From Cristatella mucedo (taxonomy: Eukaryota; Bryozoa; Phylactolaemata; Cristatellidae): DNA of 64,000 bases. A program made the position numbers and the translations under genes. Positions within the stretch are counted from its first letter, which is position 1. Each line of letters opens with the position of its first letter. The notes under the pieces were generated by a model. The model ran no database searches, was not told the DNA's origin, and worked only from the letters and a program-made list of their open reading frames with translations. The stretch spans positions 8,137,001 through 8,201,000 of the forward strand of contig WPIO01000007.1 in NCBI GenBank assembly GCA_009760855.2. Reading direction: 5' to 3'. This document shows positions 30,959 to 41,721 of the stretch, in pieces.

Positions 30959-31549
30959 TAAGTTTGACCAGACCGCCATGCGCGCGGTGCAGTCATAGAG
31001 GAAACACCTGGACAGCGCGTCCTTCATTTCTGGGCTATGATCCACTCACTGCCTGTCGACTCGCTTCGCTGAGTCACAGTAGAATTACACGTCTACTACA
31101 CTAAGTCACTCCCGGAAGCACTTGTGGCCATCTTGACACGTGACGGAAGGAAGGACGAACGTTGTTTGCATTAATTACTCAAGGTACGTATGCCGCTCTG
31201 CTGAACATGGTGGTAAAAGGAGAGGGCTGATTCCACCGGAAATCCGTGGTGCCTCTGCGGCGGAAGCTGCATGCTGCTTCCACCGCAGGCCTTCGTTCGT
31301 GCTCCGCAACTAGTCTTAGCTGCTCGAGGAGACTAGCCCGTTTTCTCCGGTAGCAGCCTGCACTTAAAGATATCTACGCATCGACTTTGAATGAGATCGT
31401 GTAAAGTGAACTGGCTTCTTGAGTTGATTTGTCATACGAAATAGGTCTAGGTAAAATGAACAATTCCGTTTTTCGTTCATCATTCCGGATAACGAATGAT
31501 TTTGCGAAAGGCTACCACCAGACTTATGTAGCCACAGGTTACGGTCAGA

Positions 31550-32614
31550 AGTTGCTCGCTCACTCTGGCGTCGCGGCGAATTTTAACGGAATGTAGGTCG
31601 ACCTGGTCCGGATACTGGAGCTACTAACCCGAAAGGAAACGTGACCACGGTTCAAGTCTTAACGAGAAGAGACGTGCGGCCTCGCGACTCACCTTTTGCC
31701 CACGCGATTTGCTGTGTTGCCCGCGTATTCTTCCGCGGGCCGACCTCCGTCTGCGCCTGCGACGCTCCGCTCCATTTCAACGATGACTCCTCGCTACTTT
31801 GTCCTTCCCGCTCCTGCGATGCGCGTCGAGCCGCGGGTGGCGCCGCCGCCGCGAGTCGATTCGGTCGCTTCCTCGCACGCCTCGCCCGAGTTATCTCCGC
31901 CACCGCAGCAGGTATTGTTCGCGCGATCGCGAAGCAGGCGATGCGCACCCGTGGCACTGTTATTTACAGCGCCAGCTGCAGCCATAGCCGCACGCCCATA
32001 GGCGCGAACCGCAAACCTGCGGCGTTGCGACTCCGAAACGCCCCTCTCTGCGAGGCGAACGCCCGGGTCGATCTCAGTAGTCTTTGGTAGTCTTCGGCTC
32101 CCCTCGTCCCACCCACGAAGGTAAGACGGACCCGCTAGATCTAAGCCGCAAGCTCGATGCCGCCCAGCGCGATGCAGCCCAGCGCAATCTGTGGCCGCCC
32201 GCCGCGGGCAGGATGCGTCCACCTAATTGGCGGTCCTGCGGCGGCGGTGCCGGCCGAGGTCACGACTGCAACTGTGCCCGCCCATTTACGCCACCGCCGC
32301 CGACACGAACTACCGTTGCGCTCCGGCAGCAGTCCGACATCGGCTGGCGCGTGCGCTCCCGGCTCGGCCCCCCGCCGCCGATCATTGGTGGGCTAGCGAG
32401 AGTCAAGAGCTCTCGGAGCGTCGCGAAGCCGAGGCGGAGCGCCAGCTCGCTATCGAGCCGAGGTGGAGCGCTAGCTCGCTATCGAGCCGAGGTGGAGCGC
32501 CAGCTCGCTATCGAGCCGACGGAGCGCCAGCTCGCTATCGAGCCGAGGCGGCGGCGGCAGCGCGAGGCAGCGACTGCGGTGGAGCTCACGGTGGCTCGCT
32601 GGCGCGTCGGTGCA
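31550..32614 (+). promoter_or_regulatory. CpG-rich promoter and 5' UTR region of Frizzled
   Basis: The base composition changes sharply from the AT-balanced repeats left of 31,500 to a dense CpG stretch running into the Frizzled ORF. No TATA box is evident. Position and composition suggest a CpG-type promoter, which is inference. The antisense ORFs here are GC-driven shadows. Confidence 0.4.
32437..32550 (+). repeat. 29-bp tandem repeat, four copies, just upstream of the Frizzled start
   Basis: Four near-identical units containing GCCAGCTCGCTATCGAGCC begin at 32437, 32466, 32495 and 32522. The third is 27 bp. The array sits 65 bp before the chosen ATG and stays open in the Frizzled frame, so it would encode RQLAIEP-like repeats if an upstream start were used. 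I treat it as 5' UTR. Confidence 0.85.
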
Positions 32615-34471
32615 ATGCCGCCGCCGCTGCTGCTGCGTCTGCTTCCACTGCTATTGCTTGGCCTGCTCGGCGGCTGCGGCCCGCGTGGCGCTTCGGCACA
32701 GCGAGGCGGCGGCGCGACGACGGCGGCCGCCGCCGCCTCGGGTCCGTTTGAGCGGCCGACTCACGGCCTGTGCCAGCCCATGACGACCGGCACCTGCAAG
32801 GACCTCGGCTACAACGAGACGATCATGCCGAACTTGCTCAACCACCAGGACCAGTCGGCCGCCGTCGAGGAGCTGCGCATGTTCGCCTCGCTGATCAAAG
32901 TCAACTGCAGCCCGTCGCTGCGACTGTTCCTCTGCTCGCTGTACCTGCCCGTGTGCACTATCATCGAGCGCGCGCTGCCGCCCTGCCGCAGCCTGTGCGT
33001 CGAGGCGCGCGACGGCTGCGCGCAGCTGATGGCGCGCTTCGGCTTCGACTGGCCCGAGCACATGGCGTGCGACCGGTTTCCCGAGCCGCCCGAGCTGTGC
33101 GTCTTCGGACCGCGCCCTCCGAGCGATGGGCGCCCGTCGGGCGGCTCCGGCGGCGGCCCGGCGAGGCCGTCGCCGCCGCCGCCCCCGTCGCCGCCGCCGC
33201 CCACGTCGCCGCCGCCGCCCCAGCCGACGTCTCCGTCTGCGGCAGGCGGCGACGGTGACGGCAACGACGGACCGCTCTGCCCGCCATCGTACAACGTGTC
33301 GAAAAGCTTGAGGTACGAGCTGCGCCTGTCCGACGACCGGGTGCTCGCCGACTGCGCGCTGCCGTGCCGCGGCGCTCTCTTCACCGACGCGCAGACGCGC
33401 TTCGCGCGCCTCTGGACCGGCGTCTGGGCGCTCCTCTGCGCCCTGTCCACCGCGTTCACCGTGCTGACGTTCCTCATCGACACGCGTCGCTTCCGCTACC
33501 CGGAGCGACCCATCATCTTCCTGTCCGGCTGCTACCTGGTCGTGTCGCTCTGCTACATCGCCGGCTTCTTCCTCGGCGATTCCGTGTCGTGCACGTCGCC
33601 GCGCGGCGGCGACGGCGGCGGCGATTCGGAGGCGGAGGCGGCGGACGCCGCCGCCGCCCTCGGCGACCGCCTGGTGGCGACGCAGGGCACGAAGAGAGCC
33701 GCCTGCGCGACGCTGTTCATGCTCGCCTACTTCTTCACGATGGCCAGCTCCATCTGGTGGGTGGTGCTGACCGTCACCTGGCTGCTGGCGGCCGGCCTCA
33801 AGTGGGGCTGCGAGGCGATCGAGCGCAGCTCGCACTACTTCCACCTGGCCGCCTGGGCGATACCGGCCGCCAAGACGATAGCCGTCATCGCGCTGGGCTC
33901 GGTGGACGGCGACGTGCTGAGCGGCATCTGCTTCACGGGCCTCACCGACCGGCGCGCGCTCGTCGGCTACGTCATCGTGCCGCTCGTCGTCTACTTGGCG
34001 CTCGGCACGTCCTTCCTCCTGGCTGGCTTCGTGTCGCTGTTCCGCATCCGGCGCGCCGTCATCGAAGACGGCGCGCGCAAGAGCAAGCTCGAGAAGCTCA
34101 TGGTGCGCATTGGCGTGTTCGGCGTCCTGTACACGGTGCCCGCCGCCATCGTGATCGGCTGCAACCTGTACGAGTTGCTGCGGCGCGAGGCGTGGACGCG
34201 CAGCGCCTGGAGCCGCGACGCGTGCGCCGAGCTCGGCGTCGCCTGCGGCCAGCCGTCGGCGGCGCAGGCGGAGGAGGCGGCGGAGGCGGATGTGCCCGAC
34301 GGGGCGCGAGTCGAGTTCGCCTGGCTCATACTCAAGTACCTCGGCTACCTCATCGTCGGCGTGACGTCGAGCTTCTGGATCTGGTCGAACAAGACGGCGC
34401 AAGCGTGGAGGCGATTCGCCTCGCGTACGCTGCGCTTCTGCTGCGGCGCCGGCTGGGCGGACGAGGGCTAG
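32615..34471 (+). CDS. Fzd1/2/7: Frizzled-type Wnt receptor (FZD1/2/7 class), single exon, 618 aa
   Basis: Seven-transmembrane Wnt receptor of the plasma membrane that signals through Dishevelled. In order: signal peptide (residues 1-28, Leu-rich), cysteine-rich Wnt-binding domain with all ten cysteines (C53, 61, 98, 107, 114, 124, 128, 135, 152, 162) and an NET glycosylation site at N67, a Pro/Gly/Ser-rich linker (about 165-220), a second NVS site at N227, then seven membrane segments (about 268-288, 300-319, 365-388, 411-428, 452-475, 498-517, 569-592). The Dishevelled-binding KTxxxW motif is intact (K593 to W598). YPERPIIFLSGCY, ATQGTK before TM3, LSGICF and GTSFLLAGFVSLFRIR resemble FZD1/2/7 most. 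Start choice: the frame is open upstream to 32084, with an earlier ATG at 32213, but only ATG 32615 (G at -3) places a signal peptide at the N-terminus. Oddities: an acidic/Ala insertion in the first extracellular loop (about 328-350), a long third loop (about 522-566), and a 20-residue tail ending ADEG with no PDZ ligand. Confidence 0.98.
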   Translation: MPPPLLLRLLPLLLLGLLGGCGPRGASAQRGGGATTAAAAASGPFERPTHGLCQPMTTGTCKDLGYNETIMPNLLNHQDQSAAVEELRMFASLIKVNCSPSLRLFLCSLYLPVCTIIERALPPCRSLCVEARDGCAQLMARFGFDWPEHMACDRFPEPPELCVFGPRPPSDGRPSGGSGGGPARPSPPPPPSPPPPTSPPPPQPTSPSAAGGDGDGNDGPLCPPSYNVSKSLRYELRLSDDRVLADCALPCRGALFTDAQTRFARLWTGVWALLCALSTAFTVLTFLIDTRRFRYPERPIIFLSGCYLVVSLCYIAGFFLGDSVSCTSPRGGDGGGDSEAEAADAAAALGDRLVATQGTKRAACATLFMLAYFFTMASSIWWVVLTVTWLLAAGLKWGCEAIERSSHYFHLAAWAIPAAKTIAVIALGSVDGDVLSGICFTGLTDRRALVGYVIVPLVVYLALGTSFLLAGFVSLFRIRRAVIEDGARKSKLEKLMVRIGVFGVLYTVPAAIVIGCNLYELLRREAWTRSAWSRDACAELGVACGQPSAAQAEEAAEADVPDGARVEFAWLILKYLGYLIVGVTSSFWIWSNKTAQAWRRFASRTLRFCCGAGWADEG

Positions 34472-35668
34472 AGCGCGGCGGCAGAGTGCGCCCAGCCACC
34501 GCCGCGCGCGCCCAGCCGCTCCGCTCTGACGAGACTCGCGCGGCCAGCCGCGACGACGGCGGCTCTCTCCGCGTGGAATAGGAGAGCTTTCAGACGGCGC
34601 GCGCGGCGCCGCGTGCTCGCTCGCAGCGGCCGCCGCAGCCGACGCCGCAGCTCCTGGCGCGGAGTAGGCGCCGCGGTCGGGGCAGACGCGGTTCGGCGCG
34701 AGAGGTCGCATTCGCCTGACGGTCGATAGGCCGCCGCCGGATGCGGCTCCGGGCGGACTCTCTCGGCGGCGGCAGCGGTGGCTGGCGTTAGCAGGGCGAC
34801 ATTTCCTGCCTGAACGCCGCTGCCTGACGACTCGAGGCGGCGCAAGACGACGCGCACGCTGCGCGTTCCTCGAGAACGGCACGCTCACCGCTCTGTCGCT
34901 TCAATGCAAGCTCCGACGAGCTGTCCAGCGGCTGGGAAGTCGACGATCTCCGCTGCGGCGCGAGAATGACTTCACTCAGATGCGCCGCGCAGCCGCGCGG
35001 CGGCTCTTCGCAGTGGAGGCGCTTGTCGAATCGCGTCCGCTGTGCGTCAACGCGTCGCTGCTTGGCAAAGCCACGACGAGTCTTGCGAGCGAGTGTTCAA
35101 CCCCTGCGGCCTTCGCGTGTCGACGCACTCCTGGGGGGGGGGGAGAAGGAGTCTTCGGAACATCTGACCGCGTCGCGGCGAGCGGTGCCGCCGACATCGC
35201 GGAGCTCGAAACGAGAGCGCTCGTTCTCGGCCGAAATGCGCAATGCGTGCATTAAACGGCCTGCACCACGTCAGCCGCAGCAGAGCGTGGAAATGCAAGG
35301 TCACTAGCCGGCGCGCGCTGGTCTTGCAGAGCGGCTATAAGCCGGGTTAGCCAGCAGATCGAGCAGGCGGCTAGCGTTCTCAAGCGCGACCGGCATTTGC
35401 GCAACGTCGTGCGACACTGCGACGCCCGCCCCGGGCTCGTGGCGCGTCCGCACGGCCGTGCGCCGAGTCGCAGCCGCTGCGAAGACCAGGAAGAGCTGAA
35501 CTGCCCCGACGCGACACCGTCTCGCTGGCTGGGCAGCGAACGGGGCGGTCGGCCCTCACAGGTGCTCGAAGGGGTCTACGTTCGAGAGCGTCTTTCGGCG
35601 ATTGCGTACCGATGATTCGCGATGGCGGAGGCGGGAAGAGAGTCGGCGAGTGCAGTAGCCGCTCGCTG

Positions 35669-35700
<32 letters not shown>
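34472..35700 (+). other. GC-rich Frizzled 3' flank, probable 3' UTR
   Basis: No coding homology is recognisable. An ATTAAA polyadenylation-like hexamer occurs at 35251-35256, about 780 bases after the stop. A G9 tract lies near 35133 and a GA microsatellite at 35670-35701. The UTR extent is inferred only from the hexamer. Confidence 0.35.

Positions 35701-35701
<1 letters not shown>
35670..35701 (+). repeat. GA microsatellite
   Basis: GA dinucleotide run of about 32 bp with one interruption near its start. Confidence 0.95.
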
Positions 35702-36184
35702 CCCGCAAGCGATCCACTCACAGCCGCTGAGTGTACGCAATGCACTCATCCTATTTCGCAGCACTGGGTTATACAATTGAGTGGTGTCAGCTTAAGTTAT
35801 CGAGCACACTCAGGGCAATGCCGACGGCGACTGCGTCCCCGTCGTTGGCATACACCCAAGTCGGCGGCCTTTGCGCGCTCCGCGCAGGTAAAGGTCCGCA
35901 GCAGACCGCTCAGTCCGTCGCCATTGTTGTTGCTGACTGTTTAGTCCCAGTTCCTCGAGCCTCCCGCGTGTCGACTACGACCAAAACTTTTTCGTGCTGC
36001 TACTTTGTCGACTCGAAGCGTACTCAAAGTAGCGAGGGCGTCAATGGAATCGCCATTCTTTCGCGCGTAGAAAACTACGGCGTCTTGCGGATCTCGTAGC
36101 GGGCAGACTGGGCTCCTTCGCGATGTAGATTTGCATCCGTACCATAGTTGCCGCAGAGCAGAGCCGAGTTAAGGAAACTGATTC

Positions 36185-36285
36185 AGCACTGACTGATTCA
36201 GTAGCTTCATTAATTTAGGCTAATTCGAAGGTTGGCTGATTCAGCAGCAGCATTAATTTAGGCTAATTCACGCCTCCCTTACTTA
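36185..36285. repeat. Tandem near-duplicate of about 55 bp with TAAT-rich core
   Basis: CATTAATTTAGGCTAATTC occurs at about 36,210 and again at about 36,252, each preceded by CTGATTCAG. It lies 1.7 kb downstream of Frizzled in otherwise GC-rich DNA. TAAT cores are typical homeodomain sites; any enhancer role is speculation. Confidence 0.6.
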
Positions 36286-36339
36286 GCGTCAGAACAGCCC
36301 TAGAGGCTCTCAGTCGAGGGTTCCGTCTTGCAGCGTGCA

Positions 36340-36425
36340 TTCGTTTATTGTCCGCCGCATGACTCGAACCGACGACTTGGGTTGGGACGTGGAAGCACCA
36401 TACCCCGGGCGACGACAAGTCCGAC
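36340..36425 (-). mobile_element. SINE-B, antisense copy
   Basis: Reverse strand: CCCGGGGTATGGTGCTTCCA head, AAGTCGTCGGTTCGAGTCAT B box. Confidence 0.6.
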
Positions 36426-36479
36426 GTCCACATGCCAAGAATCTATTACGAGCGCGCTCTCTATACTCAAACTTAAACT

Positions 36480-36620
36480 AGACACGCTACTAGCGCCAGA
36501 GTCGTTTTTCCGTTCTCGTAGAAGCGTCTCGCTGACGCAAAAGCCTCCAAGCTCCGCCTGCGTCGCGCGTTCTGCATAGTCTTGCCCGGCCAAAATTTCA
36601 AACGCCTTGACGCTGCTCAT
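36480..36620 (-). CDS. Weak candidate first exon, unrecognised
   Basis: ATG at 36620 in CpG-rich DNA opens a frame beginning MSSVKAFEILAGQDYAERAT. Its end is uncertain and no good donor is visible. Included because the composition upstream resembles a promoter; it may well be chance. Confidence 0.15.
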
Positions 36621-38069
36621 CACGCCGACGCCCCCTCGTCGCCAACCGTGAGTAATTCGCACAGATGCGCGCTCGCGTCGGTTCGCGGCTGCCGCGCCGC
36701 ACGTGCACGCGACGCGCACGAAGCGCGCTCGCGACTGACGCTCGCACGCAGACCGGCCGGCTGGCGGCTCGCGGCCAGCTCGGTTGGGCTCGCCGCGGCC
36801 GCGCGATCTCGCCGCGCGACCGCGTTGCAACGCGCTCGGCAGGTCTTTCGAGCAAAAGCCGCCGAGTATCAAGTAAAACGGATGCTCGGCATCGGAAAGC
36901 GTTCCGGCGCCATTGCGACCAGCGAGCGCCCGCAGTGGCCGGCGGCCAACGCGAGCCTCGCTCGCGCAGCGGCGGCGGCGGGCTGCCCGCTTCCTCTTCC
37001 CTCAAGCCTGGATAAAAGTGTGTTGAAAAAAAGCACTACAAGACCAAGCAACTTCAGTTATCTTTTGCCGGAATGTTCTTAGATTGGCACTCTGCCTTAA
37101 AGAATCTGCTACGACGAACGTGCCCACTAGGCTGCTGACCTCCGCCGAGAGCCAGGTCGCGCCTGATAATGTTCAAGCAATTCATTAATATAAAATGAAT
37201 AAGAGAAAAAGATTAGTAAAAAACTTGTCTTTCGCGGCCCTGGCCGGCGGTTGGCAGGAGCGGCGGCCATACAGCTCGCTCGCAACGCGAATAGCCGTTC
37301 CGGCAGCGTCGCTACGGCGGCTTTCATTTAATGACCATCGGCAACGCAAGGCTTCACTCTGACGGTCCCAGACGGCGAAGCTCATTTTGACAATTATCGC
37401 GCTACGACATCTTCAACCGACCGCGGACGACTCGAGCAATTGCTCTCAAGCTGTCCTGCGCCGCACCGCGTCGCTACTGGTACGCCGCCTCGCCCCCTCG
37501 GTGACCGCTCTGCTGACTCGGGGATGTTTTTTCTCACTTTCTATTTCTGCGCTGGCTTGCGATTAATTCAGATGGCTGCGGTATGCGCAGCAAATGCGGC
37601 TTGCGTTCGATTGCGCTGCACACTGCACTCCTGCGTAGCATACGCTATGTCTTCAAGTGTTTGCGTGGAGTTACTGACGGAGATACGCATATACGTACTT
37701 TAGGTTTACCTCAGCTCAAGCGGCGCAAACGAGTTGAATCATTCCATACCGAGACCGGACGTTGGGGGCCGTCTGTCGCCGAGGTGGCGCTCTATGCACG
37801 CGTGAAACTGAGGGAGGATAATTGCGACTGCCTTCGGTCTCTCTCACCGTGCGCTATAGCTCGTTCCCATCGTGAGGCTGCAATTGTCATTGCCGACAGA
37901 TCTTTGCTGTTGCCACATCTTCCCTGCAACATGCCTCAATAGCGTCGCCTAAAGAGTATCAATCAGCGAAACTCCGTGTCACTGGCCGCGGAAAGCTGGC
38001 TGCAGCCGATTGGCAATACAGCCGAGTTGAATATCGAGTCTCGGTCATAGAGTCGGATTAATTATAATA

Positions 38070-39480
38070 ATGGCAATGCAATGTACACTTTTCTATCGAG
38101 CTCTAAGAGAACCAAATTTCTCTGCTGGCCCCATGCTGGAAAGCAAGTATGTCAACTAGTTAGCAATTGCGTGCACAATGTGAGCACTCGAAAAGTGCAC
38201 ACAAGCCAATTCACGCTGACTGAGCAGACATTGTGAGGAGCAGATGGCTTTTTAGATTCGTTGCAAATTCCGCCAAGTCAGGGGATATCACGACGTAGGT
38301 AGGGAATGAATTTCAGGCCGTGAGAGCATACTAACTGAAAACGCGATCTCCGAAGGATTTGAGCTTGGTTAGACACGCAGCTACGTGACTTGACTCACTT
38401 GAGTCAGATGAGCGGTGATACGACGCCCAGCCTAATTTGAAGTAGTTCGCATAGGTAGGCCGGAGCTAGACAACGAAGAGATCTAAGAGTGAGTGACAAA
38501 ACCGCGAAGTAGACACGCTGCTTGTTAAGGGAGTCGGTCGTCCTTCGATGAAAAGTGGCATAATGTGGCAGTTGCGACGCTAACACAAAGACAGGTCTAG
38601 CTGCCGAGTTTTGCACTGGCTGTAAGCGCCTTACTGCACAGGCCGGAGTGCAGTACCAGCGAGTGGTGAGTTACAGGGGTCAAGAAGGAATGTAGCAAAT
38701 GCATGGACCAGTTTGGCTGTCGCATCCTTCTCCAAGAAATCGGCAGCGGCGCAGAGCACGCCTACACACGCTACCTCGGGATGTAGCTCTCACTGGCGGA
38801 GGAAACGGGCCGTCGCAGCTTCGCGTCTTGCTCTGCTGCGCGCGCAACATTCTATCTGGGCCGGATGAGCGCTCGGATGCGGCCAATGCAGCGCGTCGGC
38901 TGCTGCCGCCGCGAGGCGGTGCTTCGCATCGCTTCGGAGGCGTGGTGAACGTGGCGACGAAGTTTCGAGAAAGCACAACCACTTCCCCGTGCCGAGGAGG
39001 GTTCGCTTGCGGCGGCTGGCGCGCTAGTATTTTTGCTTGCACGGCGTGGTCGGTGCGTCCGCACGTTCGGCGCCGTTGCCGCTTCGGTGGAGGCCCGCAT
39101 TTTGGCATTGACACGTGGCTGAAAGCAGCCAGACTCGAACGTGGCGCTTCATGGTCATCTAATGAATTATCATTTTGGAGAAGCTCCGATTCACCCAGAT
39201 TCTGTGGCAGACCATAAGGCGATGTTGGGTCCAGCCCATTTTGAGGATCAAGTTTCCCGGTAACACTAAGGTTACTCATATCCATACTCGTTGGCATAAC
39301 TAGTAAGTTGGTTTCAGCGTCATTCTGTTTGCGAAAGTTATCTGCAATGCAAGGGCGAATGTCAGAAAAAGTGCACGCTGCTAGGGAGCTGAGAGAGTTC
39401 GCGGTGCCGTAGGAATGAGGCCTGCAGGGATCGTAATTCAGGTACAACTGCTTATCGAGTGCATACAATTGAAAGCCTGT
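38070..39480 (-). mobile_element. L2-like LINE with a GC-rich block inserted in ORF2
   Basis: 38,070-38,728 is the antisense 3' part of ORF2. 39,155-39,480 continues with the RT region (decoded ALDKQLYLNYDP, the FADD-box end). The 425 bp between (about 38,729-39,154) are GC-rich, CpG-rich and unlike the LINE. ORFs spanning the joints are chimeric. Confidence 0.75.
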
Positions 39481-39559
39481 TCATGAGTCACTACTGAATG
39501 TATAATACCAATCAGGAGCAGAGGAGTGTCGGCCAAGCCAATTGTAGTCTCGCCACGCG

Positions 39560-39860
39560 GCAAAAATTCTTAGACTTTGAGACAGCAGGGCGGTTTGGCA
39601 GATTTATGGTTTGTGTTTTGTCGCAGATAAACAGTCTGGCATGTTTATAGTTTAGATTTAGGTGTGTGGCACGGCAATGTATGGCTTCAAGTTTAGGCGG
39701 CAATGGCATGCTTGCGGTGTAAGATTTTATGGCTTCACAGCCGTGTGGTGGATTTGGGTTTATAGGGCTTTGCAAATTGGTGGGGTTTGGCAGGTCTAGG
39801 GTTGTGGGTGTTATTGCAGGGTGATTTACGGTTTTGCAGATAAGCGCTGATGGCCTGTAC
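39560..39860 (+). repeat. GT-rich low-complexity stretch with degenerate telomere-like words
   Basis: Many GGTTT, TTTAGG and GGGTTT words without a fixed period (for example GGTCTAGGGTTGTGGG). Could be a decayed satellite; no gene seen. Confidence 0.35.
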
Positions 39861-40097
39861 GCGGGTATACAAGATAGCGGAGCAGCCAGGCAGTACGTGG
39901 GCAAGAACGAACTCTTAATAGACCGCCAGTCTGTATTTCGCACGCCGCGAGGATAGAAGCAAGCCCCAGGCGAATGCGTGGTGAGATATACAGTTGGCGA
40001 CAGTTCGTAAAAGCGCGAGGATGCATTAGTTACACAACAGTTAGGTGCATTACCCGATACAGCCAAAGGTCCAGCATAAGATCGCTGAGTATGGATG

Positions 40098-40258
40098 GTA
40101 AGCCCCCGAGTCTTAGCCCAGGGGTAAGGTGCTCGCTCTCCACGATCCAGGTCGTGGGTTGGAGTCCAGCAGTGGGCGATCCATTATTGCTTTCTGTCAG
40201 CGGCGGTTATAGCCGTCGAGACTCTTCTGCCGCTGTATAATCGTTAAATCAGCTTACC
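40098..40258 (+). mobile_element. SINE-B, well preserved copy
   Basis: CCCGAGTCTTAGCCCAGGGG A-box region, CCAGGTCGTGGGTTGGAGTC B-box region, then body AGACTCTTCTGCCGCTGTAT and a T-rich end. Confidence 0.8.
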
Positions 40259-40299
40259 TTTTTTCTTGACAAATTTTATATCTAGACTTATTATTATTA

Positions 40300-41550
40300 T
40301 TTATTTACAATGGTCATGTTGGAAAAGTCACAGTCAATTGCTAGTCAGGGAAAACAGCGAAGATGGTTGGCTACGGTGGGTATGGATGATGCAAAGATGC
40401 TGCTGGAGACTTACGTTCTACATTTCGTCATTACAGTAAGCCTAAGGCATGCCTGCCGTGCTAATGCTTCCACCACAGATAACTGTTTTGCGTTGCTAAG
40501 CAATGAGCGTCTTAGCAGCACTGCAGGATGGTTATCTGTGTAGCAGAACGAAAGCAAGGCTCTTTAAGTAAAATTCGCAGATTATTTGGCAGAAACAGCG
40601 AAGCATTGGGCGTAGCCGGATCCAACCGAACAGTACTTACTGAACGATGGTGGGTGTAAGTCGGCTCCCAAAAATGCTATGATCACTAGACTTAGTTTGG
40701 AGCAGATCAGGGGCTGAAGTGCGGTGATTTCCCGGCGTATGGTGCTAGGCATAAACTGTCCAGGTACGCCGATGTCCTTACAGGGGGCCATTTTATCAAC
40801 TGCTATTGCTTGCTGGGCTACGAGCACAGTTGAAAACATGTTCTCGGATCTTTAGGGGTAGTTGAAATGCAAGGATGACAACCGATCTGGACGGTTGCTC
40901 GAAAGCCAAAGCAAGGTTAATAGGCTGGTAGGGACTGCACGCCGCAGGTCGGTATTATAATAGAGGTCGATATGGCATGTAGGCCGCTTGCTCTATCGAC
41001 GTGCCCGCAGCAGGCTAATACCGGAGGTCAGCCGTCGGCCTCTCAAGAATTGCTAGCAGTTGGACGCACAGAACTGCCGGCTATTAACCGCTGAACAGAA
41101 TGAACCGCCGGTCCCGCAATCCGAGGATCGAGGTAAGCACAACGCCGGGGTTTGACGGTAGGCTTCCGACCCACGTGGACTTTGGGCGACAACTCAACAA
41201 AGTGTTGCCGCTGGCTGCTTAACGCTGAGACGCTCTAGCTTTGGAGCGCAGCGCTACATGCAGCTTGTGCAGTTCAGCACCGCCGCCGCCAGTCGTAGCC
41301 AGCTTGGAAAGGAAGCCCGTAAGGTCGTCAATTTGGTCAGTCTTCAGGCCGCCTAAAACGCACGGCTTGTCGAAAATGCTGGTCGCAAGCCTCTCAAAGG
41401 TAGGCCGCGGTCCTGTCGAGTTGGCAGCGTCGCGGGCCTCTCGAGTGGGTGATGCTCACGCCCCGGGATAAAACGCGTTGCGTAAAACGGGTGGCGAAGT
41501 TGGCGCTATGGAAGTATTTTCTGCTTCTTTGCATTTGCTAGTGTTGACGC
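40300..41550. other. Intergenic, no supported gene
   Basis: Two short opposed ORFs (plus near 40310-40543; minus 40839-40582 starting MFSTVLVAQQAIAVDKMAP) look protein-like but have no recognised family or splice support. Confidence 0.35.
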
Positions 41551-41559
41551 ATATGAGAG

Positions 41560-41680
41560 AATTCAAGCATGATTTTACTTACCATCTAATTGCATTTCCC
41601 TTTGCAGCAAATGTAAAGCGCCTAGAAAGAAATTAAGTTCTCTGAGGGTGCTTTATCAAGTACACTATTATTATTATTAA
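41560..41680 (+). mobile_element. L2-like LINE 3' end, short insertion
   Basis: CAAGCATGATTTTACTTACC, hairpin AAAGCGCCTAGAAAGAAATT ... GGGTGCTTT and ATT tail. It faces the next copy tail to tail. Confidence 0.88.
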
Positions 41681-41721
41681 TTCTGAGTGTCTACAATGAA
41701 AGGAACAGTCATGCAAGACGA

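Noticed and set aside
32651-34888. Antisense ORF of 745 codons over Frizzled, and other long ORFs in the other frames (for example 405 codons at 33364-34581)
   Set aside because: Stop codons are rare in DNA this GC-rich. The translations are Arg/Ala/Gly low-complexity and have no domain, whereas the Frizzled frame has every family landmark.
38680-39468. 262-codon minus-strand ORF
   Set aside because: Chimeric: LINE RT fragment at one end and an unrelated GC-rich insertion at the other.
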